Positions 14,911 through 24,305 of a stretch of 64,000 nt of DNA are shown one piece after another. Within the stretch, counting starts at the first letter, position 1. Every line of letters starts with the position of its first letter. The stretch lies in NCBI GenBank assembly GCA_902363825.1, contig CABJBK010000003.1, forward strand, positions 186,001 through 250,000, read 5' to 3'. The DNA is from Lachnospiraceae bacterium. GTDB lineage: Bacteria; Bacillota; Clostridia; Lachnospirales; Lachnospiraceae. Made by a program: the position numbers and the translations under genes. Under the pieces are notes generated by a model. It saw only the letters and a list, made by a program, of their open reading frames with translations. It was not told the origin of the DNA and ran no database searches.

Positions 14911-16527
14911 ATGGCAAAAAAAGTGACTGTCATAAAGGCAGCAAAAGCGCAGAAACATACACAGGAAGAACGCAGGCTGAAAGTGTGCGGATATGCCAGA
15001 GTCAGTACCGGCAGTCAGGCACAGGCAACTTCCTATACTGCACAGGTCGAGTACTATACGGAAAAAATCGAGAGCAACCCCCTGTGGGAGTTTGCAGGGG
15101 TGTATGCGGATGAAGGAATCAGCGGAACAAACGTAAAGCACAGGGATGAGTTCCAGATGATGATTTCAGACTGTGAGGATGGGAACATCGACCTGATCCT
15201 TACGAAATCCATCACAAGATTTGCAAGAAATACGGTGGAATGCATCCAGACCATCCGAAAGCTGAAGGAGATTGGCGTTGGAATCTACTTTGAAAAAGAG
15301 AATATCAACACGCTGTCAGAAAAAAGCGAGCTGTTCATTACCATCCTGGCATCGGTGGCGCAGGGGGAATCAGAAAACATCTCAAGCAACAACCGATGGG
15401 CGATACAGAAACGCTTTCAGGATGGAACCTATATCATATCGACGCCAGCGTATGGCTATGGAAAAGACGAGGATGGAAATTTAGTCATCATAGAATCCGA
15501 GGCAGAAACCGTAAGGTGGATTTATGAGTCTTACTTAAACGGCATGGGAGTGTATGTGATAGCAAAGGCACTGAACCAGAAAGGCATTCCAACAATCCGG
15601 GGTGCAGAAAAGTGGCAGGACGGGGTGATACAGGACATTCTGAAAAATCCCATTTATGAGGGAGATATGCTTCAGCAGAGGACATATACAGAAACAAGGT
15701 TCCCATTTGTCCGCAGGGTAAACAACGGACAGAGAAACCAGTATCTCATCAAAGACAGCCATCCGCCAATCGTCACACATGAGGAGGCAGAAGCGGTACG
15801 CAACCTGATGGCATACCGGGTGGATGTACTGCACATGAACAAGAGTGACTACACCAAAAGATACCTGTTTTCCGGCAGAATCATCTGCGGAGAGTGCGGA
15901 AGAACCTTCCGGCGGCAGAAAATCTACATCGGGAAACCATATGAAAAAATCATCTGGACGTGCAGCGGACATGTGGAGGATAAAGAGAGCTGCTGCATGA
16001 AAGCCATCCGGGAGGATGTGCTGCACCGGGCTTTTACAGACATGTGGAACAAGCTGTACACCAATCAGGGAACGATATTAGAGCCGCTGTTAAAAGAGCT
16101 GACAGAACTTGTGGCAGCAAGGCAGGACAGTGAGGAAATCAGACAACTGGATAAGGAAATCAAAGATATAAGCGAGCAGAGCCAAATCCTAAACCAAGTC
16201 ATGAGGAAAGGATATATGGACTCTGCTCTTTTTATGGAGAGCAGTAGCAAGCTTGGCTGGCAACTGACGGAATGCAGGAGAAAAAAGACACTTTTGACCA
16301 GAAAGCTGAGAAGGACAAAAGAAATCGTGCGGACCGAACAGCTTATCCAACTGATCGCAGAACAGGACGGATTAATGGAGGAGTTTGACGAGCAACTGTT
16401 TAAAATGACAGCGGAGAAGATCGTGGTCTCCAAAGAACACGACATCACCTTCTGCCTGTACAACGGACTGAAACTGACGGAGAGGGGAGGTGGACAGGAT
16501 GCAGTGGCACATGCCAATCGGCTATAA
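14911..16527 (+). CDS. Large serine recombinase 1
   Basis: The protein has 538 residues; AAAGGAG precedes the ATG. Residues 22-165 are a resolvase domain with catalytic Ser32 in YARVSTGS and the Arg-rich SITRFARNT motif. A recombinase domain follows, with the zinc ribbon CGECGRTF and its partner cysteines (WTCSGHVEDKESCC), then a coiled coil near residues 405-480. Large serine recombinases integrate and excise elements at short att sites. It is the first of three adjacent recombinase genes and overlaps the start of the second by about 29 bp. Confidence 0.93.
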   Translation: MAKKVTVIKAAKAQKHTQEERRLKVCGYARVSTGSQAQATSYTAQVEYYTEKIESNPLWEFAGVYADEGISGTNVKHRDEFQMMISDCEDGNIDLILTKSITRFARNTVECIQTIRKLKEIGVGIYFEKENINTLSEKSELFITILASVAQGESENISSNNRWAIQKRFQDGTYIISTPAYGYGKDEDGNLVIIESEAETVRWIYESYLNGMGVYVIAKALNQKGIPTIRGAEKWQDGVIQDILKNPIYEGDMLQQRTYTETRFPFVRRVNNGQRNQYLIKDSHPPIVTHEEAEAVRNLMAYRVDVLHMNKSDYTKRYLFSGRIICGECGRTFRRQKIYIGKPYEKIIWTCSGHVEDKESCCMKAIREDVLHRAFTDMWNKLYTNQGTILEPLLKELTELVAARQDSEEIRQLDKEIKDISEQSQILNQVMRKGYMDSALFMESSSKLGWQLTECRRKKTLLTRKLRRTKEIVRTEQLIQLIAEQDGLMEEFDEQLFKMTAEKIVVSKEHDITFCLYNGLKLTERGGGQDAVAHANRL

Positions 16528-17398
16528 AGTTGTGGATGGAAAAATCACCATCTGCGAAGAGCAAAGAAAGATTGTGGAACAGATATTTACAGACTATGAC
16601 AGCGGAGTGGCGGCAGGCAGGATCGCCCAGAACCTGAAAGGGAGAAACATATGCAATGCAAAAGGGAAAGTGTCCTGGACCCATGCATCCATTGGCAGGA
16701 TACTGGAAAATCCAAGCTACCTTGGCACAGAATACTATCCGCAGCTCATAGGAGAGGAACTGTTTGAGAGAGTCCAGTGCAGACGGGAAAAGGTGAGGGC
16801 AGAGCTTGGAAGGGCAGACCACAGGCCCGGCAGGGATGAGAGAATCCTCTTCGGAGGTGTCATCTGGTGTGCAGAATGCGGGGCAGTATGCAGCCATATC
16901 CAGCCGAGCCACAAAAAAGAGCGTGGCGGCACTGCCAAGTGGAAGTGCAAGAGTTATGTGACTGGCAGAGCAAAAAACTGCAGGAACAGTTTTATTACAG
17001 ACGGGCAGGCAAAGCAGGTGTGTGTGGAAGCCATCAATGCAGTGATACGAAACAAAGGCCTGCTCCGGGTACACAGGCAGGAGGAAAAGCTCAGCCCTCA
17101 GTACCGGGTTCTGGAGCGGAACCTGCAGCACATGAAAGAAGAGCAGGAACGCACAGAGACAGACCTGATGAAACTGCTCTATGAAAGGGCAGAGGAACGA
17201 TACCGGACGCTGGAGGTCAGGGATGGGGAGTTCCGGACAGAGGAGATCAAAAACATCCTTGCAGGAAAAAAGGAACTGGAAACATTTGATGAAAATTTAT
17301 ATAGAAAAATAATCGCACGCATCTGGGTGCATGGTGGAAATATGGCAGAAGTGGAGCTTATCAATGGGAGCCGTGTCACAGCCGGATACAAGGATTAG
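16499..17398 (+). CDS. Recombinase-like protein without a catalytic domain
   Basis: The protein has 299 residues; GGGGAGG lies 8 bp before the ATG. It begins directly with the region that follows the resolvase domain in large serine recombinases (MPIGYKVVDGKI), then has the recombinase domain, a zinc ribbon (CAECGAVCS, later CKSYVTGRAKNC) and a C-terminal coiled coil. No catalytic serine domain is present. The overlap with the previous gene and the intact frame argue that it is a real partner protein, not debris. Confidence 0.85.
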   Translation: MQWHMPIGYKVVDGKITICEEQRKIVEQIFTDYDSGVAAGRIAQNLKGRNICNAKGKVSWTHASIGRILENPSYLGTEYYPQLIGEELFERVQCRREKVRAELGRADHRPGRDERILFGGVIWCAECGAVCSHIQPSHKKERGGTAKWKCKSYVTGRAKNCRNSFITDGQAKQVCVEAINAVIRNKGLLRVHRQEEKLSPQYRVLERNLQHMKEEQERTETDLMKLLYERAEERYRTLEVRDGEFRTEEIKNILAGKKELETFDENLYRKIIARIWVHGGNMAEVELINGSRVTAGYKD

Positions 17399-17410
17399 GA
17401 GGGAGAGCAG

Positions 17411-19045
17411 ATGGCAGAAACAGCAAAAAAGATCAGCATGATACCTGCCAAGGTGCAGTATGACCGGAATGTGAAACTGTCAGAGAAGAAAATGAAGGTC
17501 GCTGCCTATTGCCGTGTCAGTACGGAACTGGAAGAGCAGGACAGCAGCTATGAGGCACAGGTGGAGTATTATACCAGCAAGATATCCGAAAACGAAAACT
17601 GGAAAAATGCCGGCATTTATGCGGATGACGGAAAGAGTGGAACAAACACCAAAAAGAGGGCAGACTTTAATGCCATGATACAGGATGCCCTTGCCGGAAA
17701 GATCGACATGATCCTTACAAAGTCGGTCAGCAGGTTTGCGAGGAACACGGTAGACTCGCTGGTGACCATCCGAAAACTGAAGGAAAAGAACGTGGCGGTG
17801 GTGTTCGAGAAAGAGGGGATCAATACACTGGAGGGAACCGGCGAAATCCTTATCACCATCTTGAGCAGTCTGGCACAGGAGGAGAGCCGCAACATCAGCG
17901 AGAACATCCGCTGGGGAGTCGTGAGGAAATTTGAAAAAGGCAAGGTCATCGTAAACTGCACAAAGTTCATGGGATACACCAAAAACGAGGACGGGGACTT
18001 GGTCATCGTACCCGAAGAGGCAGAGATCGTAAAGCTGATCTTCCGCCTTTATCTGGAGGGCTACAGTACTGGGAAGATCGCAAAGCATCTGGAAGAGCAG
18101 GGCATCAAGACCGCCACAGGGCAGGACAAATGGCATTCCACGGTAATAGACAAAATGCTCCGCAATGAAAAATACATGGGAGATGCACTCCTGCAGAAAA
18201 CCTACACGGTGGATTTCATGACAAAAAAGAAAGTCAAGAACACCGGACTCGTACCGCAGTATTATGTGGAAGATGACCATGAGGCGATCATACCGAAAGA
18301 ACTGTTCTACAGGGTGCAGGAAGAGATGATGCGGAGGGCATCCTTATGCAAGGCGGCTGTCACCCGGAAGAAAAACCAGAGGAGCAGGTATTCCTCCACC
18401 TATGCACTGACCGGCATGCTGATCTGCGGAAAATGCGGACAGGAGTACCGGAGGGTCACCTGGGCGAGAAACGGGAAAAAGAAAGTGGTCTGGAGATGCA
18501 GCAACCGGCTGACCAACGGAGTGAAGAAATGCGGGGAATCCGAGACACTCGAAGAGAACGCATTAAACAGGGCAGTGATGGAAGCCATCCACAGGATCAC
18601 GAGTGATGATATGGAATTTATGGAAAACTTCCGGCAGAACATCATCCATGTCATCGGGAACTACAGCACCGCAAAAGAGTCCGGGGAATATGAAGAAAAG
18701 ATAAAAGAAAAGCGGGAAGAGATGGTGGCACTGATCGCAGAGAATGCAAAGACCGGCTCCTACACACCGGAGTTTGATGAACGCTACCGCACCATAGCAG
18801 AGGAAATCAATGCCCTAAAAGAGGCACAGAAAACAGCCAGAAACGAGAAACGGATGGCTGACAGCTATGAACAGAGAATCCAAGATATTGACCATTATTT
18901 AAGCACAAGCACCTGCCAGATACCGGAGTTCGACAATGACCTTGTCAGACGGCTGATCTCGACCATCAAAGTGGAATCCAGCGAGAAGCTGCTGATACAG
19001 TTCCAGTCAGGCATTGTCATGGAAAAGGAGATTCGATATGAGTAA
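17411..19045 (+). CDS. Large serine recombinase 3
   Basis: The protein has 544 residues; AGGAGGG precedes the ATG, 12 bp after the previous stop. Catalytic Ser37 stands in YCRVSTEL; SVSRFARNT is the Arg motif. The zinc ribbon is CGKCGQEY with a later WRCSNRL and KKCGES pair; a coiled coil follows. With the two preceding genes it forms a three-part recombinase set, probably the integration and excision machinery of a mobile element whose ends I cannot see. Confidence 0.93.
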   Translation: MAETAKKISMIPAKVQYDRNVKLSEKKMKVAAYCRVSTELEEQDSSYEAQVEYYTSKISENENWKNAGIYADDGKSGTNTKKRADFNAMIQDALAGKIDMILTKSVSRFARNTVDSLVTIRKLKEKNVAVVFEKEGINTLEGTGEILITILSSLAQEESRNISENIRWGVVRKFEKGKVIVNCTKFMGYTKNEDGDLVIVPEEAEIVKLIFRLYLEGYSTGKIAKHLEEQGIKTATGQDKWHSTVIDKMLRNEKYMGDALLQKTYTVDFMTKKKVKNTGLVPQYYVEDDHEAIIPKELFYRVQEEMMRRASLCKAAVTRKKNQRSRYSSTYALTGMLICGKCGQEYRRVTWARNGKKKVVWRCSNRLTNGVKKCGESETLEENALNRAVMEAIHRITSDDMEFMENFRQNIIHVIGNYSTAKESGEYEEKIKEKREEMVALIAENAKTGSYTPEFDERYRTIAEEINALKEAQKTARNEKRMADSYEQRIQDIDHYLSTSTCQIPEFDNDLVRRLISTIKVESSEKLLIQFQSGIVMEKEIRYE

Positions 19046-19051
19046 GGCTGC

Positions 19052-19136
19052 GGCAGGAATGGCAGCAAGTAAATAGGAAACGTTATTCCTGCCAGTTTAT
19101 GGTAAGAATAAAATGCCCGATGATCCGGGCGTTTTA
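19052..19136 (+). terminator. Inverted repeat and terminator after the recombinases
   Basis: GGCAGGAAT and ATTCCTGCC (19052 and 19085) form a 9-bp inverted repeat just after the recombinase stop. A second hairpin, GCCCG/CGGGC (19115-19130), is flanked by AAAAT and GTTTTATT, so it can terminate in either direction. The rest of the gap to 19266 shows nothing else I can support. Confidence 0.7.
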
Positions 19137-19266
19137 TTGTTGGCATAAAACTAGGAAACAAGTGCAGAACAATAGGAATAGAAAAGTGTGTAATAGGGAA
19201 ATAAGCGGAAGAAAGATTATATAGAAGAAAGACACACAAGATTGTGTGACAGGAGAAGAAAAGCGT

Positions 19267-19860
19267 ATGAATTATGAGCAACTGATAGAAGAACTGAGGG
19301 AGGAAATGTTACAGCTTGTAAACACCAAATGTGATGCACTGCTCCAGATGTACCGGAGTGGAGAGGTGCATACAAGTGTGAAAGATACGATCCGGGAAAG
19401 CAGCCTTATCACAGTGTCCCCGGCAGAACTGAAAGGGAAAAGACCGCTGGCAGTCCAGTTCGCACCGGGAGAATGGATAGAGACACCTACATGGAGAAAG
19501 GTGGCACAAAGGATTTTGCAGACCTGTAATGAACAGCCGGATATCCATGAAAGATTTATGGAAATGTGTGGAAAAGTAGCCGGACGCTGGAGGACGATCC
19601 TTGGCAGTTCACCGGAAGAAATGGATGTACCGATAAAAGTGGATGAGGAACTTTATTTTGAGGGAAAATTTGACACCGAAGCGATGTTAAATATGTTAGA
19701 GAAAAAAGTGCTGGAACCGGCAGGGGTTGATTACAGCAGCATTAAAATCCGGTATATGGCAAAAGGGCAGGAGCAAGCAAACGGTATAGAGCCTGTGCCA
19801 GAACAGGATGTTTTGGAACATGAGGAGCAGGAACAACATGTTCCAGTGCAGACAATGTAA
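19267..19860 (+). CDS. Unrecognised hypothetical protein
   Basis: The protein has 198 residues. An AGGAG motif lies about 13 bp before the ATG, which is long. The N-terminus is helical (YEQLIEELREEMLQL). The middle has KGKRPLAVQFAPGEWIETPTW, and helical segments follow. The tail is rich in Glu, Gln and Pro. No membrane segment or known motif is seen. Its own terminator-like stretch (ACTCC/GGAGT then T-rich, near 19876-19915) suggests a single-gene unit. Confidence 0.65.
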   Translation: MNYEQLIEELREEMLQLVNTKCDALLQMYRSGEVHTSVKDTIRESSLITVSPAELKGKRPLAVQFAPGEWIETPTWRKVAQRILQTCNEQPDIHERFMEMCGKVAGRWRTILGSSPEEMDVPIKVDEELYFEGKFDTEAMLNMLEKKVLEPAGVDYSSIKIRYMAKGQEQANGIEPVPEQDVLEHEEQEQHVPVQTM

Positions 19861-19939
19861 AAATGGATGGAATCAAGACTCCGAGTCTATGGCAGGTTTG
19901 GAGTTTTTCTTATGTTCATTTTCCAAATGTAAAAATTGA

Positions 19940-19968
19940 TTGTATAAAAGAAATGGGTAAGTTATAAT
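19940..19968 (+). promoter_or_regulatory. Promoter of the PD-(D/E)XK gene
   Basis: TTGTAT and TATAAT stand 17 bp apart, with the start codon 63 bp downstream of the -10 hexamer. Confidence 0.7.
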
Positions 19969-20030
19969 ATAGGTGTGGTCAGATGCCTTTTTGGGGATGA
20001 CTATATCTGTTACAAAAAGGAGGAAGGCCA

Positions 20031-20987
20031 GTGAATACAGAATTGAAAAATGCAGTGAAAGCAACAGATTCAAAAGCACAGTATGATACGAGTGCAAAGC
20101 GTCTGTTAGGACAGAAAAGCATACTGGCACATATACTGGTAAAAACAGTTGATGAGTTTAAGGGCATGAATCCCAAGGATGTGGTCGACTGCATTGAGGG
20201 AACACCACATATCAGTACGGTACCGGTAGAGCCTGGACTCACAAATGCAGCCAGCGAAAAAAATGGTGAGAGACTGGTCGGTTTCAACACAGAAAATGAA
20301 GAGATCAATGAAGGTCTGGTAAGATTTGATATCGTTTTTTATGTGCGTATGAGAGACGGATTGTCACAGATCATCATAAATGTGGAAGCACAGAAAGATG
20401 AGCCGAAGGGATACGAAATCTTAAACCGGGCAATCTTTTATGTGAGCAGACTGATCTCATCACAAAAAGAACGTGATTTTGAGAATTCCAGCTACGATGA
20501 CATTAAGCGTGTATATTCGATCTGGGTATGTATGAACATGGAAGAGAGCAGCATGAGCCATGTGCATCTCACAAAAGAAGATTTGATCGGTTCCTATCAA
20601 TGGAAGGGAAATCTTGATCTGCTGAATATCATAATGCTTGGACTGGCAAAGAATCTGCCGGAACATGATGAGACATATGAACTGCACCGTCTGTTAGGAG
20701 CGTTGCTGTCACAGGAACTTACAATAGATGAAAAACTAAACATAATTGGAAATGAATACGATATTCCTATTGAGGAGAACTTCAGGAAGGATGTGAGCGT
20801 TATGTGTAACTTGAGTCAGGGAATTGAAGAAAAGGGTATTGCGATTGGAGAAGCAAGAAAAGAAGAAAAAATTATTCTTAATATGCATAACAATGGTTTT
20901 ACTGTAGAGCAGATTGCTATGGCTACAGATAAAAACGTAGAAGAAGTGAAAGCGATTATTGCAGGGAAGGAACCTGCGCTTGCATAA
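20031..20987 (+). CDS. PD-(D/E)XK nuclease family (Rpn-like) protein
   Basis: The protein has 318 residues from a GTG codon preceded by AAGGAGG. Residues about 95-165 contain RFDIVFYV (Asp100) and IIINVEAQKDE (Glu119, Gln121), the core of the transposase-like PD-(D/E)XK family, followed by the typical N-x-x-I-FYVSRLISSQ helix. The C-terminal 50 residues form a small HTH-like end (GFTVEQIAMATDKNVEEV). Members such as Rpn cut DNA and promote RecA-independent recombination in E. coli; some have been proposed as mobile or defence genes. It has its own promoter and terminator. Confidence 0.8.
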   Translation: MNTELKNAVKATDSKAQYDTSAKRLLGQKSILAHILVKTVDEFKGMNPKDVVDCIEGTPHISTVPVEPGLTNAASEKNGERLVGFNTENEEINEGLVRFDIVFYVRMRDGLSQIIINVEAQKDEPKGYEILNRAIFYVSRLISSQKERDFENSSYDDIKRVYSIWVCMNMEESSMSHVHLTKEDLIGSYQWKGNLDLLNIIMLGLAKNLPEHDETYELHRLLGALLSQELTIDEKLNIIGNEYDIPIEENFRKDVSVMCNLSQGIEEKGIAIGEARKEEKIILNMHNNGFTVEQIAMATDKNVEEVKAIIAGKEPALA

Positions 20988-21007
20988 GAAAATTTTTGAT
21001 GAAAATG

Positions 21008-21046
21008 AGAAGCCTTTGAGTTTAATAACTTGAAGGCTTCTGTTTA
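21008..21046 (+). terminator. Terminator after the Rpn-like gene
   Basis: AGAAGCCTT pairs with AAGGCTTCT across 16 nt, followed by GTTTAAT. The T run is short. Confidence 0.6.
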
Positions 21047-21136
21047 ATAGTTTGGAAAAATTAAGAAAAAATACTTTATTGAAACATAAAAGATATTTAG
21101 AAGAATTGAAAAACTATATGTAGAGGAAAAATTCAA

Positions 21137-23044
21137 ATGAGAACATTGGATGAGTTGTTATATTATTGTGAAGAGCCTGAACCAGTCGGAGCTATACTAT
21201 TGACTGGAGAATGGGGATGTGGAAAAACATATCTTATCGATAATGATTTGAAAGATGCATTGGAAAACAAAGCACATATAATTCGTATTTCCCTATTTGG
21301 AATAGCAAGTATTGAAGGAATACATATGGCAGTTAAACAGGCATGGATTAGGGAATATAATAAGGGAAAAAATTGGGATGCAGTTGCAAAAAAGGTTCAA
21401 AAGGGAAAAGAGATAGCAGGTAAATTAGACTTTTTACCAGAGTGGTTTAGGGGAATAGCAACTACAGATTGGTTCTCTTTTGTGGAAATAAAAAATATGA
21501 TAGAAGAGAAACCTGTAATTTTAGTTTTTGATGATTTGGAACGTTGTTGTTTAGAGACAGTTGATATTCTTGGAGCGATTAATGAATATTGTGAGAACCA
21601 GAAATTTCATACAATTATTATAGCGAATCAGGAAAAAATGAGAGGTTCAAAGCAAATAACTGCTGTGCCAGTAGAAGTTGAAATAGATACTGTTAAGAAT
21701 GAAGATGATACCAATCCTCCCCAAAGAATAGCAGGAAAGATAAAGTACAAATCCCAAAAAGATATTGATGAATTATCTTACGATGAAATTAAAGAAAAAA
21801 TTATACATCGAACCGTTCAGTATATACCTGATTATGCAAGCATTGTAGATACAATTGTTGATAAAACTAAATATCAAGATGAAAAATATAGGGACTTTGT
21901 GAAGGAATGTGAAGAGGGAATATTAGAATTATTTGCACCTGATAGAAATACTTATAATGAATCTCAGAAGGATAAAAGACCGCATAACATACGAAGTCTT
22001 AAATGTGCAATAACAGATTTTTATCGAGTGTATGGAATTTTGATTAAAAACGGATTTGAAGATATAGATAAATGGTTTTATAGCTTTATTTCATATGTAA
22101 TTGCATACAAAGCAGATATAGCGAAGGAAGGACATTATGGAACATTATTTTCGGATAATGAGGTTCAGGAGTTGTACCCCTTCTTTCAAAATAAATATAT
22201 GTTTGCAACAGTGAAAAAATGGATTCTTCGAGGCATATGGGATATTGATGCTCTTAATTACGAAATAGGAATGATTCAATCGAGAAAAAAAGCGGAAACA
22301 CCAACTGATATTATTCGAACCAATCGGATTATGGATATTGAAGAAGATGTAATCATTGAAGGATTTCCACAAGTAGTTCAAATGGCATATGCAGGAGAAC
22401 TTAGTCTGGATGAATATGTGTATTTTATACAGAATAATTGTTGGGGAAGATATTATGATTTTAAGTTACCAGTGAGGGTAGATTGGAATAAAGTTCGAAT
22501 TGGGATTAATAAGGTAATAAACAATTTATTAGATTCACGAAAAGAGGGGCAGCAAGTTCATACGATTATAGGTGCAGATAATAAAGAAGATTTTACAGAA
22601 GAAGAATGGAAAACATATCAAAGCATAGAAGAGTTCCAAACGGGAAATTTATTAATGTTTAGTAATAATAAAAAACTATATGTTGAAGAAATGCAAGAAA
22701 ATGCAATGACGGCATTTACTATATGCCAAAATAAGAGGTTTAATGTGTTTGATGTGGAAATGGCAATTATTACTGCAGAAGCATATGCTAAAGGGAATAA
22801 TTTCGATAAACATCAGTTTTCATATTATTTCAATAAAATGTGGAAAGGAAATATTATATCGCCAGATATAAGAGTGGAGGAGAGTCTTGTAGGTTTCCGA
22901 AAACTGCAAGAATTGCTGAAAGAACAAAAAGAAAATTTACAGAAAAATGAAAAGGTATTTGCAGTTAAGCATACTGAGGAATTTATAAAATACTTAAACG
23001 AAATAATAGAAAAATTAAATGGAAATTTATTACAAGCTGAATGA
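21137..23044 (+). CDS. KAP-type P-loop NTPase, possible defence protein
   Basis: The protein has 635 residues; GAGGAAAA precedes the ATG. The N-terminus carries Walker A (GEWGCGKT, residues 24-31) and Walker B (ILVFDDLER, residues 128-136), and a sensor-like IIIANQEKM about residue 165. This is the KAP NTPase pattern (Asp-Asp-Leu-Asp/Glu-Arg). The remaining 400 residues are mostly helical with no membrane segment, unlike the membrane-bound KAP proteins. KAP proteins occur in several phage-defence systems (for example QatA). No partner gene is adjacent: the next gene is 600 bp away. It may be a single-gene defence system. Confidence 0.75.
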   Translation: MRTLDELLYYCEEPEPVGAILLTGEWGCGKTYLIDNDLKDALENKAHIIRISLFGIASIEGIHMAVKQAWIREYNKGKNWDAVAKKVQKGKEIAGKLDFLPEWFRGIATTDWFSFVEIKNMIEEKPVILVFDDLERCCLETVDILGAINEYCENQKFHTIIIANQEKMRGSKQITAVPVEVEIDTVKNEDDTNPPQRIAGKIKYKSQKDIDELSYDEIKEKIIHRTVQYIPDYASIVDTIVDKTKYQDEKYRDFVKECEEGILELFAPDRNTYNESQKDKRPHNIRSLKCAITDFYRVYGILIKNGFEDIDKWFYSFISYVIAYKADIAKEGHYGTLFSDNEVQELYPFFQNKYMFATVKKWILRGIWDIDALNYEIGMIQSRKKAETPTDIIRTNRIMDIEEDVIIEGFPQVVQMAYAGELSLDEYVYFIQNNCWGRYYDFKLPVRVDWNKVRIGINKVINNLLDSRKEGQQVHTIIGADNKEDFTEEEWKTYQSIEEFQTGNLLMFSNNKKLYVEEMQENAMTAFTICQNKRFNVFDVEMAIITAEAYAKGNNFDKHQFSYYFNKMWKGNIISPDIRVEESLVGFRKLQELLKEQKENLQKNEKVFAVKHTEEFIKYLNEIIEKLNGNLLQAE

Positions 23045-23079
23045 GAAGTATTAAATTTTTAAGAATGGCTGGAATAATG

Positions 23080-23114
23080 CCTCCAAGGCCACAACAGATT
23101 TGGAGGTTTTCTTC
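23080..23114 (+). terminator. Terminator of the KAP gene
   Basis: CCTCCAA and TTGGAGG form a 7-bp stem with a 13-nt loop, followed by TTTTCTT. Confidence 0.8.
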
Positions 23115-23545
23115 TGCCCATTTGAGAGGAAAGTGATTTCCAAAACAAAATAATCTGTGATACAATATATGAAAGAAATCTTGAAAGTATTGGATCATAG
23201 AGAAAGAGCAGAGTCAATCGTAAGCTGATTTGGCTTACATCTAAAATACAATGCAATCTTTTTCTATGCAGGAACATAAGAGAGTGCATTATGTCAATTT
23301 TTGTAGCCTCATCAGAGAGGATTGCAACATTTTTCACTCCCAGAGTACAGTGAAAACTCTGGAAAGTGCATCTCAATTACCCTATCGACACATGTGGAGA
23401 CGGTTGTATTGATGTCAAGGGTCGAAGGAAAATAGGCGCGAAAGCCCAGTAATACTGCGGTTTTCAGGCAATCGGACAAATTTGGCATCGAGTAGACCAA
23501 ACGCTTCTCGGTAACTTATCCAAGGGCAAACAGGCTCGAAAAGTG
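23115..23545. other. Gene-free stretch
   Basis: About 430 bp with no open frame that has a ribosome-binding site or a protein-like composition. It has no strong hairpin. It may be the remains of an inserted or lost element between the KAP gene and the triple repeat. Confidence 0.5.
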
Positions 23546-23629
23546 TGAGAGTTGAGTTGCCACGATAGATGTCATTATGTTGAGTTGCCGAGTTAGATGT
23601 CGGGGAGTTGTGGCTGTGAGATAGATGTC
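23546..23629. repeat. Three 28-bp repeats upstream of GrpB
   Basis: Three units, each ending in AGATGTC, follow one another with an exact 28-bp period (GATGTC ends at 23573, 23601 and 23629). Units 1 and 2 share TTGAGTTGCC; unit 3 has a degenerate form. They end 36 bp before the GrpB-family start codon. They may be regulator sites or the binding sites at the end of an insertion sequence; no transposase gene lies beside them. Confidence 0.65.
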
Positions 23630-23664
23630 AGAACGATCACTCGATGTTTGAGGAGATGAAATTT

Positions 23665-24231
23665 ATGGGAAAAGAATTATCAGAAATGACTTTAGAAGAA
23701 CTATGGGAGCTGTTTCCGATCTTTCTTGTCGAGCATACTGATAAGTGGGCAGATGACTACAAAGAGATTGAAATTTTGTTGCAGGATCTGTTTGCAAGCT
23801 GTCCCATTCATAGAATCAGCCATATCGGAAGCACAACGATTAAAGGGATATGGGCAAAGAATATTGTTGATGTGATGGTCGAAATACCTGAAAGCAGTAG
23901 CTTGAAAGATATGGCACAGGTTTTGGAACAGAACGGTTTTACCATCATGTCCTCCGAAGCAAACCGAATTTCGCTCAATAAGGGATATACTGAAAATGGA
24001 TTTGCGGACAAGGTGTATCATATTCATTTGCGATACGCCGGGGATAATGATGAACTATACTTCCGCGATTATTTAAATGACCATCCTGACGTGGCAAAAG
24101 AATATGAAACATTGAAGCTCCAGCTTTGGAAACAATATGAACATAACCGAGATGCTTATACAAATGCAAAGACAGATTTCATATCTAAATGGACGGCTGA
24201 AGCAAGAAAGGAATATGGAAGCCGATACTGA
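23665..24231 (+). CDS. GrpB-family (UPF0157) protein
   Basis: The protein has 188 residues. The start was chosen because GAGGAG lies 9 bp upstream; an ATG at 23644 is also in frame. It has the family signature HRISHIGSTTIKGIWAKNIVDVMVEI, like the GST-x-x-x-x-G-x-x-x-K-x-x-x-D core of nucleotidyltransferase folds. HIHL and the FRDYLNDHPDVAKEYETLK segment follow. The biochemical role of the family is not settled. It is probably host DNA and marks the left side of the prophage. Confidence 0.88.
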   Translation: MGKELSEMTLEELWELFPIFLVEHTDKWADDYKEIEILLQDLFASCPIHRISHIGSTTIKGIWAKNIVDVMVEIPESSSLKDMAQVLEQNGFTIMSSEANRISLNKGYTENGFADKVYHIHLRYAGDNDELYFRDYLNDHPDVAKEYETLKLQLWKQYEHNRDAYTNAKTDFISKWTAEARKEYGSRY

Positions 24232-24260
24232 CAAATTCAGATATGTACAATTAAGACCAA

Positions 24261-24305
24261 GGCTCCTCACTACCGGCAAATGCGTCGGCGGCGAGGAGCC
24301 TTTTT
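24261..24305 (+). terminator. Terminator of GrpB, overlapping the end of the prophage recombinase
   Basis: GGCTCCTC and GAGGAGCC form an 8-bp stem followed by five T. The T run overlaps the stop codon of the minus-strand recombinase gene (24304-24306). The left prophage junction must lie at or left of here. Confidence 0.75.

Noticed and set aside
17480..18280. 266-codon minus-strand frame inside recombinase 3
   Set aside because: Shadow of a conserved recombinase gene without a ribosome-binding site.
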